Assembly: GCA_035041965.1 (NCBI GenBank)
Contig: JAPYMA010002233.1
Location: forward strand, 1 to 64,000
Source: Anisakis pegreffii
Lineage: Eukaryota; Nematoda; Chromadorea; Rhabditida; Anisakidae
Reading direction: 5' to 3'
DNA length: 64,000 bases
Shown here: positions 34,853-45,954 of the stretch, piece after piece
Position numbering within the stretch: the stretch's first letter is position 1
Layout of the letters: each line of letters opens with the position of its first letter
Program-made: the position numbers and the translations under genes
Notes under the pieces: model-generated
Databases searched by the model: none
Seen by the model: the letters and a program-made list of their open reading frames with translations, nothing else
Told to the model about the DNA's origin: nothing

Positions 34853-37800
34853 ATGAAACGAAGTCAGGCAAAGGATGGGAAGGTGAGATTTTCTCACCTT
34901 GAAGAGGACTCAGCTAGCGAGGTTGATGCTTCTCCTGATTATCATTCTGCACCATCGCAAGAGGATTCTGATCGTGGAGATGAAAGTGATGTGGCAACTG
35001 CGTAAGTTTCGATCATTTACCTATAATTAAAGGAATTGATAACGACGCATTCGATATTGGTTTATGCTGTGTGGTACTTTGATAACAATTCGGAAAGTTA
35101 TTGGGGCATCATAATTTCAAACGGAATATGTACTCACAGTGGCGCAACCTAGAATTTTTCCAAGGGAGGACCCAAAAATGATCTCGTCTTAAAACATCTT
35201 TGGTATTAGGCGAAAAAAAAAACGAATATTGGCATGGATCTCTCGCGTTCATCTTTTCTTCATCCTCCCCTACTGTTTTCCTCTTTATTTTCGTCCTTTT
35301 CCGTTCTCTTCCACTTTCCATGAGGGGGTTGGCGGACACCATCTAGGATTTTATATCAGTTAATAATTATAAATTTGGTTTGCATAATACGTAGCGGTTA
35401 AAAGCAGAATGAATGCAGATCGACATCGTCTCCATCGAAGTGTCGTAAACGACATCCATCTCAGAGTGAAATTGAACGGTTGCGGTATCAAATGATAAAC
35501 GAACGTGTAGTTGAAGACGTCACTGTTGAAATATTCTATAAGCCGCGCTCTATAACTGTACTCGTCGCTATTTGTTCGTTTCTATTGCTGCCTGCTTTTA
35601 TGAGGTGATCAATTTGCTATTCTTATATCTCTCTATCTCCCGCAGTGCTTAAAGTGAGCAATATTTTATTTTGGTGCGTGAGAGAAGGTTACCTCATATC
35701 ACTTCTCTTTCTGCTTCTATTACGAACTTTTCGTGTATCGCTCATCATATCCGTCCAACAGTTGAGAGGTTTTCTCAGTGAAGAGGATGGGGATGCAGAG
35801 CGAACGACAAATTCGGGACAATGTAAAGATTATGCAAAACGACAGAATTGTTAGTGATCATAAAGAACTCGTCAACACGATTAAAAATGATCAGACTGCT
35901 CCATTCATTTGAATTTTGAAGATTATGGTAATCCAGTTATTCCCAGTGCTCGGAATGGTCATATATAACAATTGTGACCTCAGAATTTGTTTTCGTCCTT
36001 CTAAATACATACTTTTACCTTACAATGGCAGCAATGAAACAGGTGAAATGTGGAAAAACTAGGGTCAATTGATATGGAAAGAGACATTGTCTGGTTGTTT
36101 GGCGTGTACATTCCTGAAATGTGCTCATTTATATCCGAGGGAGGCATTCCAGCTATCATGTTTGGAACGGCTTGTGCTTTGTGCTTCTATTTATTCTGAT
36201 AAAGTGCGTGACATGAAGAGAAAGGCGAGTACCTTGAGGTTAGGTGTTGTGATGGACTGGAGGAATTTCTTGCGTAACGTTGCGATACAATATTATACTG
36301 ATCATGCAGTGCGCATTGGTGCGGCTGCATGTGTAGTTGAGATAGTGTTAACTCGTCGGGAATATAATATTGGAGGATCTTAACGGAGCAGCAGTGGATC
36401 TTCGGTGGGAAAGAAACAGCAGTCGTTATTGCGTGGTACCGGTAGAGAAAAGAAATGCAGATTCTCTTCTGACCGTTGTTATTGATAAAGTTTTTGCGGG
36501 CAACAACATTGTGCCGATCTATGGTTGGCGTATGGCGATATCAGAAATATGATATAAAGTTATCAGCAAGGAACTATTAATCGTTCGAAAAATTTTATAG
36601 ATTCAGGTGCGGGGATTTGCACTAATGCAGTGGAGTCGATGAGTTAAAGATTCAAATCCAGAAACAAGCTGTGGCTCAGTACAGATCGCAACTTATTGTA
36701 AAATAGTTTAGTTGGAATAAAGAGTGGAAGATAAGACTGTTTATTCAAGTTATGGAAGCAGGTAACAGAAATGTACCCTACGGAATACGGATGTCGCGGT
36801 TAGCGCGAGAAGCCGACATAAATAAATGATATCAGTTGGGAGAAGAGAGCACGTAAATAAATTTGAAATGATCGTGCAATGGGCCGATAATGTATTATTG
36901 TAACGCTGTGCTTTGAGGAACCGATTAGCGCAGAGGGCGTAAGTTCAATTCCGCGTCGGTCCAAAATCTTTGATGGAATTCAATATCGCTGTTAGAACAA
37001 TTGGAAAACAGAATTAAAATGAAGAGTGTTTAGTTTCGACAGGGCTAGAAGAGCACAACTTAAACTCAACGGCCATCTCTGGGGCCACGAGAAACATAAA
37101 CCAAATCCAAAGTCATAGTTTTCACAAAAGCGTTATTCACACTTATCGAAGACCATTGTCTGACTGACATGTAGCTAAGTGACGTGTTCATCATAGAAAA
37201 CGTTGCATGTGTGTAGACGCATAAGGAAATGACAATATCGCACTATAAGAGAAGGGATGAAACAAAATACAATTAAACAGAGATGCGATGAATTAATCAA
37301 CGCACACAATGAATTCAAATGAGAGATTTTGAATTTGGGAAAAAAATTTTGCTCAATTTAAGCATTGTGGAAGCTAAACTAGAAGAGTGCAATCAATTTA
37401 TAATTTGCCTCTCTCAAATATGTATCTCCTTCTTCTAGATGATTACATTTATACGAATTTAGATTCCAAAGTGAATTGGATTTAGCAGTCAATAAATCAT
37501 GATATAATACTTGATATATGAATGACTTTTTGAAATTTCAGAGATAATGAACGAACAGATGATAATGCTTTTATTGGTCTTATTGCCACCGGTGTACTAT
37601 TTTTGGTCATTAGTGCACTTGCATTTCCAAATGGTTTCAGAATTTCTCAACAATTAATTTTATTGTCACGATTAGAGATTTGTAGATCGTTAATGAAAAA
37701 TTAAAAGATTAGAAAAGTCGGATTTTCTGTCTAATATTCTGTTCCTGAATTACCGCTAAATTTTGATCGTTCAACTTTTCGGTTTGTTATGACTGTGAGA

Positions 37801-40681
37801 TGTTATAAAGAGTGAAAGCCACTCCGTGCAATCAACAAAACACTTTTCGATTTGATTGTAATGCATTGCAGGCCCTTTCATTCGCCCACACCCTGTTTTT
37901 TGGCGTATCATATTTGGATTGAGCGTGATTTATGTTATGATTCTACAGTTCGCGTTGTTCCAAAATTTCAATGATATAAAGTTGGTATTTAAATGGCTTG
38001 ATCCGGAAGGTTTAAGTAGGGACAAACTTGAAGAAAAGGTTATTTATTATATGTTTATTGGTGAGTTTGTGGCTGGATTCGTGATCATATTTACATTACT
38101 GACACTCGCGTAATATTGTCTTGGAAACAGTTGATGTTTGACGATTTTTTTTATCTAACAGTCATCAGTGGTATTAATATAGAAGTGTTATCAATGGTTT
38201 TGAAAAGGCTGTCGTTGATGTTGTGATCAACATTGTCAGAAAAAAGTACATCTTTCCATCAATAATAATAACCTTTGAAGACATATGCCGCCAACTGCTC
38301 GGATATAACATTGGAGCGTATTTGGAGCTATATGGATATATTTGTGCTTGGTCACTTTTTAGGATGGGCAATGAAAGCGTTACTTATAAGACATTCAATC
38401 ATTTGTTGGTATATCAGTATTGCTTGGGAAGTGACTGAGGTGAATTTATCGTATTTACGATTCATCATATTTGAGTTCATTGGCATTATCGCACTTACGA
38501 CTTCAATCTCGGAACGCACTTTTGATTTGAGTTAATAATGTAATTCGTTCTTTTTGTATTTTGAAGTTTTCGTGAAAGAATTATTGAAATTTATCATTGT
38601 GATGGTGATAGTAATAGTGATATGCGATGGTGACAAAATGAAGCGAAATGAAAATATTTTAAAGTATTTCTTCGCCCATCTTCTGCCAAATTTCGAAGAA
38701 TGTTGGTGGGATGCGATTATATTAGATATACTGTTGTGCAATGGATTGGGTATTTTGCTTGGCATAAAGGTTGCGGAATATTTGGAAATGAGAATGTTCC
38801 ATTGGGAAAGTATCAAGTATGTTATTTCACTCATAAAATATCTTATTCAATCATCTGTGCTCATTATTTTCGTTTCATTCTTGTCGCATATTTTAATAGC
38901 GCTGTGAGAACACTCCAAAATTCATTACTATTATATGGCACATCAATCCGGACTCGTATAAAATCAGTTATTTACAAATAGCCAAATTGAAACATCTTAT
39001 CTTCGTGATAATATCGCTTCTGAATAATCCGCTCATATGTGCTCGTTGTTTGACGGTGTTGTTCCATGTCTCGATGCACCATTCGTTCCGAGCAAAACTT
39101 CTTCTCGCAAGCTGGATTCGAGCCTGAGATCTGGCTGAGCGGCCTCCGTGATAGCTGAGTGGCAAGGCATTTGACCGAAAATTGGTACATCGCGAACTTA
39201 AGTCCCGCTTGTGGAAAAGTTTTGCTCGGAATTGAATGATGTATGAACATCGTTGAGGTTGTCGAGTCTGAGCTAGGCTATGGTTTGGTTTGTATCTAAA
39301 TATCTGTTCATGGTATTACTTAATGTCTCTGGTGTATATCAAAATTTAACAGTTGCTAATAAGCTTAATTACTTTGAGCATGAAAACTGAATTCAGGAAC
39401 ATAAAAACAACACGAGGTAAGTTCAAACGTGCGATTCTGCAGTTCACGCCAGAAAGTTGGACTAAGGTTGACTGGTTAAGTGGTAACTGGTTGACTGGTA
39501 ACTGGTTACGTCGAATATTTGCCATTTATGCTTTCGTTATGATCTGGCTGGTTCGTTTTCAGAATTGTTCATAGTTTTTATGAATGTACTTTCTGTTGCT
39601 ATAACTTTTTGATCATCCTTAGGGTATTTCACGAAGAAATTAGTATACGGTTGAAAGTGGACTTAGAATAGTTGTTTTTGAATAAACGTTTCAGAAGCGT
39701 AAACAAAATGTTTCAGGTAAGCGAACTAAACACCTTCTTTCTGAAGCACATATTCGCTGTTGATACAACCCATCCAGTTGTTTTTTGGAGGATCATTTTA
39801 ATTGCACTTATATCTGCCCCGTCTATCAGGTATTCTTCTGTTGATTTATTCGACCAAAGTGTATTTTATCGGTGTCTGATTACTGCATTTTTTGAGTATC
39901 TCGAATCGTTAAAATGTATCTGCTTTGTTACCTTCCAAAGTGATCATGAATGGTGTTTTGCTTATAGACAGTTTTATTTGTTCGCGACTGATCCTCGTCT
40001 CAAAAGGATGGGTATGCAAAGCTGGGTGTATCTGGCGCTGTGTGCTCTTGAAGCTGCTGTGTGTATCAAATTCGGTAGACCGATGTTTCCGAATGTGCAA
40101 ATCAAAATGATTGTTGAATGGATCGCGCTTTTGGTTGTTTTTTGTTTATCCTTTCGTTAATGACTATAATAATTAGTATATTGCGAGTGTCGTGAAGTTA
40201 CAGTTGGCTTGATCATTGAGTAAATGTTTTTAGTTTGATGCAAAATAACAAATGATTTGTTTTTACAGTTTCTTGGAACGCTTGTCTGTGTATGGTTTTC
40301 AGTTTGGTGGGCAAAGCGATATGCTGTAAGTTGATTCTTTCATCAATAATTTTATCGCTTCTTGAACTTGGATTGGTATTTGTTATTGTATCGATGTAAC
40401 TTTCTAATTTATAATTGTAATATAATGCAGTTAGTGATATCAGTACGGTCAGTTCAGCGATATAATTTCTTAGATTTATTCTCTTGTAAGAAGATAATTT
40501 CATTGCTGAATTTACCTCAATGATAATATAATCGAACAATTGAATTTTTTTTCAGGAAACGGAACAAGTTGATGGGAATATACGTTATTTGGATTCGAGT
40601 TGTGAGAATCTTGGTTTAATTGCGGATGACGTTAAAGCTCGAAGGAAGAAACTGCAGCTTTCGGAATCGGATATCAGTTGA
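34853..40681 (+). CDS. pssy-1: Phosphatidylserine synthase (PTDSS family)
   Basis: This encodes a polytopic ER enzyme that makes phosphatidylserine by base exchange from phosphatidylcholine or phosphatidylethanolamine. Exons are 34853-35001, 35419-35604, 37542-37633, 37872-38038, 38281-38439, 38665-38816, 39397-39550, 39717-39829, 39968-40133, 40269-40325 and 40556-40681, in frame, 506 aa (human PTDSS1 and 2 are about 480). An acidic, Ser-rich N tail is followed by family blocks: [85 protein letters not shown] and [13 protein letters not shown]. Many hydrophobic helices are evident. The C tail is charged ([18 protein letters not shown]). A short tandem duplication ([10 protein letters not shown]) sits in exon 7. 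Intron 2 (1.9 kb) holds a Merlin relic and intron 6 holds inverted SINEs. Reading through the exon 9 donor would end the protein early at LSFR. Confidence 0.95.
35140..35345 (+). repeat. Polypyrimidine-rich dispersed repeat, copy 2
   Basis: Lies in intron 1 of the phosphatidylserine synthase gene. It has the same block order as 15207-15433: TTTTTCCAAGGGAGGA, then GAAAAAAAAAACGAATATT, a C/T-rich tract, and a G-rich end (ATGAGGGGGTTGGC). The end words CAACCTAG and CTAGGATT may be remnants of inverted termini, but this is weak. Confidence 0.45.
36060..36552 (+). pseudogene. Merlin (IS1016-like) transposase relic in an intron
   Basis: Frame 36069-36383 contains [20 protein letters not shown], then [17 protein letters not shown]. 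An overlapping frame continues with [11 protein letters not shown] near 36376, and another (36370-36552) with [20 protein letters not shown]. The order WCxFLR, VVEIDE, RKYNRGR, WVFGG, VPVEKR is that of the DDE_Tnp_IS1595 domain of Merlin transposons as I recall it. The first catalytic Asp is replaced (EIV), and at least two frame shifts break the sequence, so it is dead. It lies in intron 2 of the phosphatidylserine synthase gene in the sense orientation. Its termini were not found. Confidence 0.65.
36917..36962 (+). repeat. tRNA-like fragment lacking an anticodon arm
   Basis: The 5' part GGAACCGATTAGCGCAGAGG resembles an acceptor and D arm, and the 3' part TTCAATTCCGCGTCGGTCC resembles a T arm and acceptor. 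TCGGTCC can pair with GGACCGA if one inserted A in the 5' strand is bulged. At 46 bases it has no room for an anticodon arm, so it is a pseudogene or the head of a tRNA-derived SINE. Confidence 0.45.
39085..39240. mobile_element. Head-to-head pair of tRNA-derived SINE fragments
   Basis: On the plus strand a box A-like TAGCTGAGTGGC (39152-39163) is followed by a box B-like GCGAACTTAAGTCCCGC (near 39192-39208) and a tail GTGGAAAAGTTTTGCTCGG. In the opposite direction the same tail occurs from about 39115 down to 39085, preceded by GGCTCGAATCC, a close match to box B. The shared arm GTTTTGCTCGGAA is inverted around the centre. It lies in intron 6 of the phosphatidylserine synthase gene. Confidence 0.6.
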
Positions 40682-40708
40682 TCATCCTAATCTCCGATTC
40701 CGAAAGCT
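40656..40708. other. 16-bp perfect inverted repeat at a stop codon
   Basis: AGCTTTCGGAATCGGA (40656-40671) and its exact reverse complement TCCGATTCCGAAAGCT (40693-40708) flank a 21-base loop. The left arm encodes the last codons of phosphatidylserine synthase, and the stop codon lies in the loop. The right arm abuts the CCCGGGAT dispersed repeat that starts at about 40713. Confidence 0.8.
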
Positions 40709-40712
40709 CCAG

Positions 40713-40805
40713 TTAGGGCTTGCACGAGACCCCGGGATCCCGGGATTACAGTTCTGATCCCGATCCCGGGATTTATGCTTTGAACAATCCCGGGATTTCG
40801 GGATT
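40713..40805 (+). repeat. CCCGGGAT-rich dispersed repeat, copy 2
   Basis: It opens with TTAGGGCTTGCACGAGACC, then CCCGGGATCCCGGGATTAC, AGTTCTGATCCC and CGATCCCGGGATT, matching the minus-strand copy at 27137-27192. Further CCCGGGATTTCGGGATTT words follow to 40805. It lies directly after the stop of the phosphatidylserine synthase gene, inside its likely 3' untranslated region. Confidence 0.75.
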
Positions 40806-41335
40806 TGATAAAACATTCAATTTGTGTGAATTTTGATAGTATGCCCACCTTGAAGCAAGCCTTAATCATTCCCATCGCTAATAAATCTACTAAGCAAGCG
40901 TAAATAAACAACGGAAAATAGAATGTGTCCGATTGCTTTTTTGTTGTTGTTTTGTTTTTATTTGTGCTGTTCCTCGTTATACCATTTTTTTTACTGAATC
41001 TGTTGAATTGTAGCTTTTACTGTTGAAAAATAAAACCACGATTCCTCTTGATTTTTCTAGTTTCGTCTCACGCAAATCAAAAGGAATCGATCACTATATC
41101 ATTTGTAACGATTTGTATGCGTGTTTTAACTGTTACCGCAAACTTGGGCAATTAGACCAAAATAAAATAATCAGTTCGCGAATTCATAAATTCATCAATG
41201 CTTTCAAACGGAGTTGAATCATAATACCATCACAATGTAAGAAAACGAAAGAAATAGGTGAGTAATGATGGTAATAATAATAGTGACAATGTCAACGTCG
41301 AAAATAACGATTACAATAAAAATAATGGTAGTGTC
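40806..41335. other. Intergenic, probable 3' end region of the phosphatidylserine synthase gene
   Basis: AATAAA hexamers lie near 40880 and 40903, about 200 bp after the stop, and could serve as polyadenylation signals. No coding feature is supported. Confidence 0.35.
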
Positions 41336-41470
41336 CAGAGGTAGGCAACCGCGTGCTATTCCGCTAATCCGCTATTAGCGAAATAGCTATTTCGCTAGCA
41401 GTGCATTGAAGCATACGGATTAGAGGTGGACAGCGCTATTGTACACATCTAATCCATATCACCTAGCTAC
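41336..41470. repeat. hAT-like GCTATTCCGC repeat with a 22-bp palindrome
   Basis: It starts with CAGAGGTAGGCAACC, similar to hAT termini, then GTGCTATTCCGCTAATCCGC. A perfect 22-bp palindrome, TAGCGAAATAGCTATTTCGC plus TA, occupies 41376-41397. A second direct copy of the head (TAGAGGTGGACAGCGCTATT) follows near 41421. Related AATAGCGGA words occur at 48343-48420. No reverse terminus was found, so it may be a truncated or nested MITE. Confidence 0.5.
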
Positions 41471-41769
41471 CTATCTGTTTCTTTTAGGCTTCTTGTAAGA
41501 ATCTTCTGAGTTTATATCTGTTGAACTTGCTGCTTATGTTAATGAAACTTTCTTTTTTACTTCTACAATATATATTTTATACCATAATTCAGCTAGACGC
41601 CTTCATGTTGTTCTAAATTTCATGAACCATCACTTATAATCCCCTTCTAATTCTCAAACATTTGCAGCGAATAAATAAACGACTGTTACATGAATAAAAA
41701 CAACCGCAGTTGAAGGTGACAATAAGAACCGTAAGTAAGCGATTATAACATGTTATCATAGGGACAGAA
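41471..41769. other. 3' flank of upb-1
   Basis: AT-rich sequence just beyond the minus-strand stop of the beta-ureidopropionase gene. It should contain that gene's 3' untranslated region. Nothing else is recognised. Confidence 0.3.
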
Positions 41770-44700
41770 TCACGACTGATCTTCCTTGAGGATGTGCGTT
41801 TCTTGGTCTTCTTTGATGAACTCAGACAGCTCTCGACTATACATGTCTAGTCGTTGTGTCATCTGCAACTCGATGAAATAAGGCGTGCTTAACGGTCGAA
41901 CGGAACTATCAGTAAATTTTCTTTTTGTATTCCTCAATCTAATAATGCAATCAGATCGACCAGTCATCAATATATTTATTGCGACAAAGTATCACAAAAT
42001 TGCCCAGATTATCACTTCGTTTCAACGCAGATTGTGTATATTCGCGTTGGGTGTACTAGTGGTTATATACTTACTTCGAGATATTTTTAAGAATCGTTTT
42101 GAAGGGGAATTAGTTTGGAGTATACCAATGCGAAAGAACAAGATCTATTTAAATGGAAATTAAGGTTACAGTTCTGCATTCTGAAGCAACTCTAGCAGAT
42201 TTTAACAACATTTTTGGAATAAGTTCTTTGGATACTCAAAAACGACAACTTCATTGATATTAACAGTCATGTATGCATCAATAATACCTGGAAACCCCAC
42301 TTATCCTTCATTTGTCGGCATAAGTTCAAGTCGATTTCGCTAATCAATACGCCATCTTTAACTCTTGATAAACCCTGTAATTTTCATTCATCAGATCGAG
42401 CTGGATACCATTAGCTTATGCACTGCAATACGCATCAGATTGTTAGCTTCAAAAGATAACAAATTTTGGTGGAAAATAGGTCAGCATACAATAAGGGATC
42501 GTTCATTGCAAGTTTTATTTCATTTATAAGGTAATAACCCACTGGTGTACGACTTCCATCAGGTGCTGCCACATAACTGCTACCGAAGAAATGGCCGAAG
42601 TTGTGATGTGCTTAAAAATTGATGGTTTTTAAGTTAACTTCTTCTTCTTTAAGTTGACTTCTTCATTAAGTTGTTCACACATTTGCTCCTTTTTCAAATA
42701 AGTGCTGTGAAATGACTCATCGAAGGCATTCTCGGATAAATTTTCGATTGCGATCAGATTGATGTAACAAAAATAAGTGTATGTGACGTGATCAGTGAAC
42801 AACAAACCCGGTTTTCGATCACCACTGGTGAACTCGTGAGGAAACACCTCAGTACCAACGCGATTGATTGCAACCGTGAAAACATGATTCGCAATTGCCG
42901 CATTACGTGCCTCTATGCTCCATAATGGTTCACTGTTTTTTAACGGTTCCAATATATTTGTTTTACAGCAAATTTCATTCAAAAATATTCTCGATAAATG
43001 ATAATAGTAATTAACAATTAATATCCTTATAAATTCTTAGTACAATTACAATTACTATTATTATCATTGTGAGTTATATAGTAGATGTCACAAAGCACAT
43101 ATATGAATGCGTAACTGAAATGAATACAACCTCAGATTGGAAACAGTGGCACTCGGATTGAAAATAATCTCAGCTCCGTTCAGAGCGTACATCATCCAGT
43201 TTAGCGGATGATGTCGTCCGTAACAGATGTTCACTGCAATATTGCCTGAAATTTTATACTATCACTTCGGTCACCCTGTTAGGATTGCAGTCCTTTTAGC
43301 TTTTTTTGCATTGATTTACGATAAATTCCGAGTGGAGTTTGGTTGCTCGACAATATTAATTATTACTGCTATCAGTATAAGTATTATCGCGAGAATGAAC
43401 GTAAATTATGAACCTAAATTACAAGACAATCTTATTCAATAGAACTGAACTGATGATTTGAAAGATTTACCAAATTTAGTTTCAAATACAGGATGTCCCA
43501 ACGTTGATTCCATATAATAAGATGACTGCAAAATATATTTTTGTTTCATTAGTCAGCATAGACGAATGTTCGACTGGCTATCAGTTTACAGTTTTGTTAC
43601 TTCAAATTCTCTTTGTAAACATTCATAGCCTTCATGCAATGTACAAATAATCATGGCGAATTCTTTCTTAAATTCAGATGGATAGTGAGAGCAATGCTGA
43701 AACGTAAACGTAAACTAACCTCATTGAAGTCACCAACTCGAGGAATATGATTCTTACGCGTTTTACCAATGATATTACCCGTGTGCGATATTACTACCGC
43801 AGAGTTCCAAATTACACCATTTTTATCTCGCTCCAATATTGGCGATATTATTACTATGCCATGATTTTTGCATAACTGTAAATATAATCACGTAACGTAC
43901 AAATATTCTTCTCGTTAGAATTGATTACTTTTGTAACATTCTCCACAAAAGTCATCTTATTTCTCTTGCTGTGCCAGTTTCTGAGAACAATTAATTCAAT
44001 TGCTTTGGAGATCATTGAAACGTAAAATAGTGAAATGGCAACAAAGTTGATTTTGTCGATTTTGAGTAGATGTTCTGACCGCGAAGACTTATATATCGCA
44101 GTTGTGAGCGATTAGTTGATCTATTTGCATCGGACCAGCATAAAAGTGTGGAGAGGTCAAAAGTTCGAACTGGATTAAGTTTAGCTTAAGCTTAGCATTA
44201 GGCTAAAACCTGGGCTCAAGCTAAGACTTGACTTCAGTTTTACGCTCAAGCTAAGAACACCTTTTCATCAAACAAGACCTAACACTGTTCCAATTCAATT
44301 TTCAACTCTTTTCTGAAGATGTTAAATCAGCGATTGGTTGACGGGCGATCTGTTACTAGTAGTTAAGCATTCAGTCAATCTTTGTTCTCAGAACTCACTC
44401 GAGTAGAGTACTAAAGGAAGCCTTGAATTTTTGATAGAACGAAGGTGGTTTGGAGATAGAACAAAATCAAGGATTGTTTTGCTCAGGTGCTCTCGTCAGT
44501 GTGTAGAACAACAAGACATAAGGGACAAGTTTAAACTGACACTTAAGACAGGGAGTACTTAATGAAAGTATTCTAAAAACTTCAACAATTCAGTTCACTT
44601 CTTTCTTATTTATTGGGAGTTTCCACTTTTAGATTTGTGAGGTGTAATTCAAGGTATGCAAAAGCAGCTTCAAAACTGTTAGCACTGCATTCGATGAATC

Positions 44701-45954
44701 CAAAAGATATTCGAAAGTCTTTTCGTATGATGACAAACTGTCAGCAGTTGCACTTATGGTCACTTCTCAAAAATGTCTACTACTCTGAACTAATCCGTTG
44801 GATGCTACTTCCACGAGTACGGGTTTGTGCCCCCTGATCAGTACACAATTTAATAAGTGCAACCGGACCAATCGCAATTTTCAGCTTCGTTGTGAAGTAA
44901 TGATTTCAGAAGCATGAGGGAAGGAATAAGTGCTCTTTGAGTTTCAACGGAGAAGAAGGCGAAGTTTCAAAGAGGATTTCCAAAAGTAGTAACTTGTCTC
45001 AGAAATGAAACTGTAACACCGCTCTCTGCGTCCTCTGCAAATTCCGTCCATGGTAAACGTTCACGAGTACAGAACGCGAATGGCATTGCTTCAAATAATA
45101 ACTTTATTTTCTAGAATATTCCTGCTTTATCTGTTATTTTCAATCAAACAATATATTGTTCTCATCAGCTGTACTCATACTCATGAAATGAACTAAATTC
45201 GATTGTATCCATACAATCACCAAAAATAATAGCAGTAACAAATAATATAGATAACAGAAAATATACTCCAAGTTTCTTGCAAGGCGATAATTTGCGCATT
45301 TGCTTTACAGGCAGCCTCAATCATTAGTTGAATTCGGTTATGAATTGCTGATCGCTGCTTTTCAACTGGTTCTGTTGTTCGCTCAACGATTGCATTTTGG
45401 ATGGCTGCTATTCTTACCTTAACAATGTCAGTAATTAATGGCATTGGTGACACTATTATCCGTATTCATGATCAATGTTATTGGTTACATTGATCATGAT
45501 AGTGATACAGATAAGAATAATTTTGTTAACGGTCGTAAAATTAGGAATGGTAAATGCGATTGAAGAAAATAACACCTTGCGAGTTGACCGTAACTGCTCA
45601 GTTTCCGCATTGAATATATATCCTTTCAATTCGAAATTATTTTCGTCAGCTAACTTGATCAGATCTTCATCTATATCCAATTTCCTAAAATAAAATAGAG
45701 CAATGAAGTAGATTTGCCAATGTAATTAATAGTTAGTTAATTTCCATTCTTTATTTACGGAATTATGAAACAAATATCAGAGATGAGTATAAGAACATGT
45801 CGCACTATCCGAGCGAATGGATACACGAACAAATATTTTTAAAAAACCTCAAATTATTGCCATAAATCAACGATGAAACAGCATTGTACTCGTCTTCATT
45901 CAATCGTTTTTTGAGAATATCGTCTATGTTCGTCAGTTCATCCGCCTTTTGCAT
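41770..45954 (-). CDS. upb-1: Beta-ureidopropionase (nitrilase superfamily)
   Basis: This enzyme hydrolyses N-carbamoyl-beta-alanine, the last step of reductive pyrimidine breakdown. Exons in coding order are 45954-45848, 45684-45576, 45417-45267, 45088-44994, 43875-43720, 43525-43471, 43245-43131, 42932-42808, 42610-42543, 42374-42288 and 41862-41770. They join in frame to 386 aa, matching the human enzyme (384). The nitrilase triad is present: Glu at about 120 in ALQETW, Lys at about 195 in [16 protein letters not shown], and Cys at about 232 in [12 protein letters not shown]. Other family blocks are [49 protein letters not shown] and [16 protein letters not shown]. The start [12 protein letters not shown] aligns with the family N terminus. 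The C-terminal exon ([15 protein letters not shown]) lies 425 bp beyond the previous one. Three acceptors are AAG. The largest intron (1.1 kb, 44993-43876) holds nothing recognisable. Confidence 0.95.

Noticed and set aside
36917..36962. Functional tRNA gene
   Set aside because: It is too short and lacks an anticodon arm.
39672..40160. 162-codon ORF as a separate gene
   Set aside because: It is two phosphatidylserine synthase exons plus an intron that happens to stay open.
27355..40681. TTC4 and phosphatidylserine synthase as a nematode operon
   Set aside because: The genes are separated by about 2.4 kb with a transposon and a minisatellite between them, far more than the usual operon spacing of a few hundred bases.
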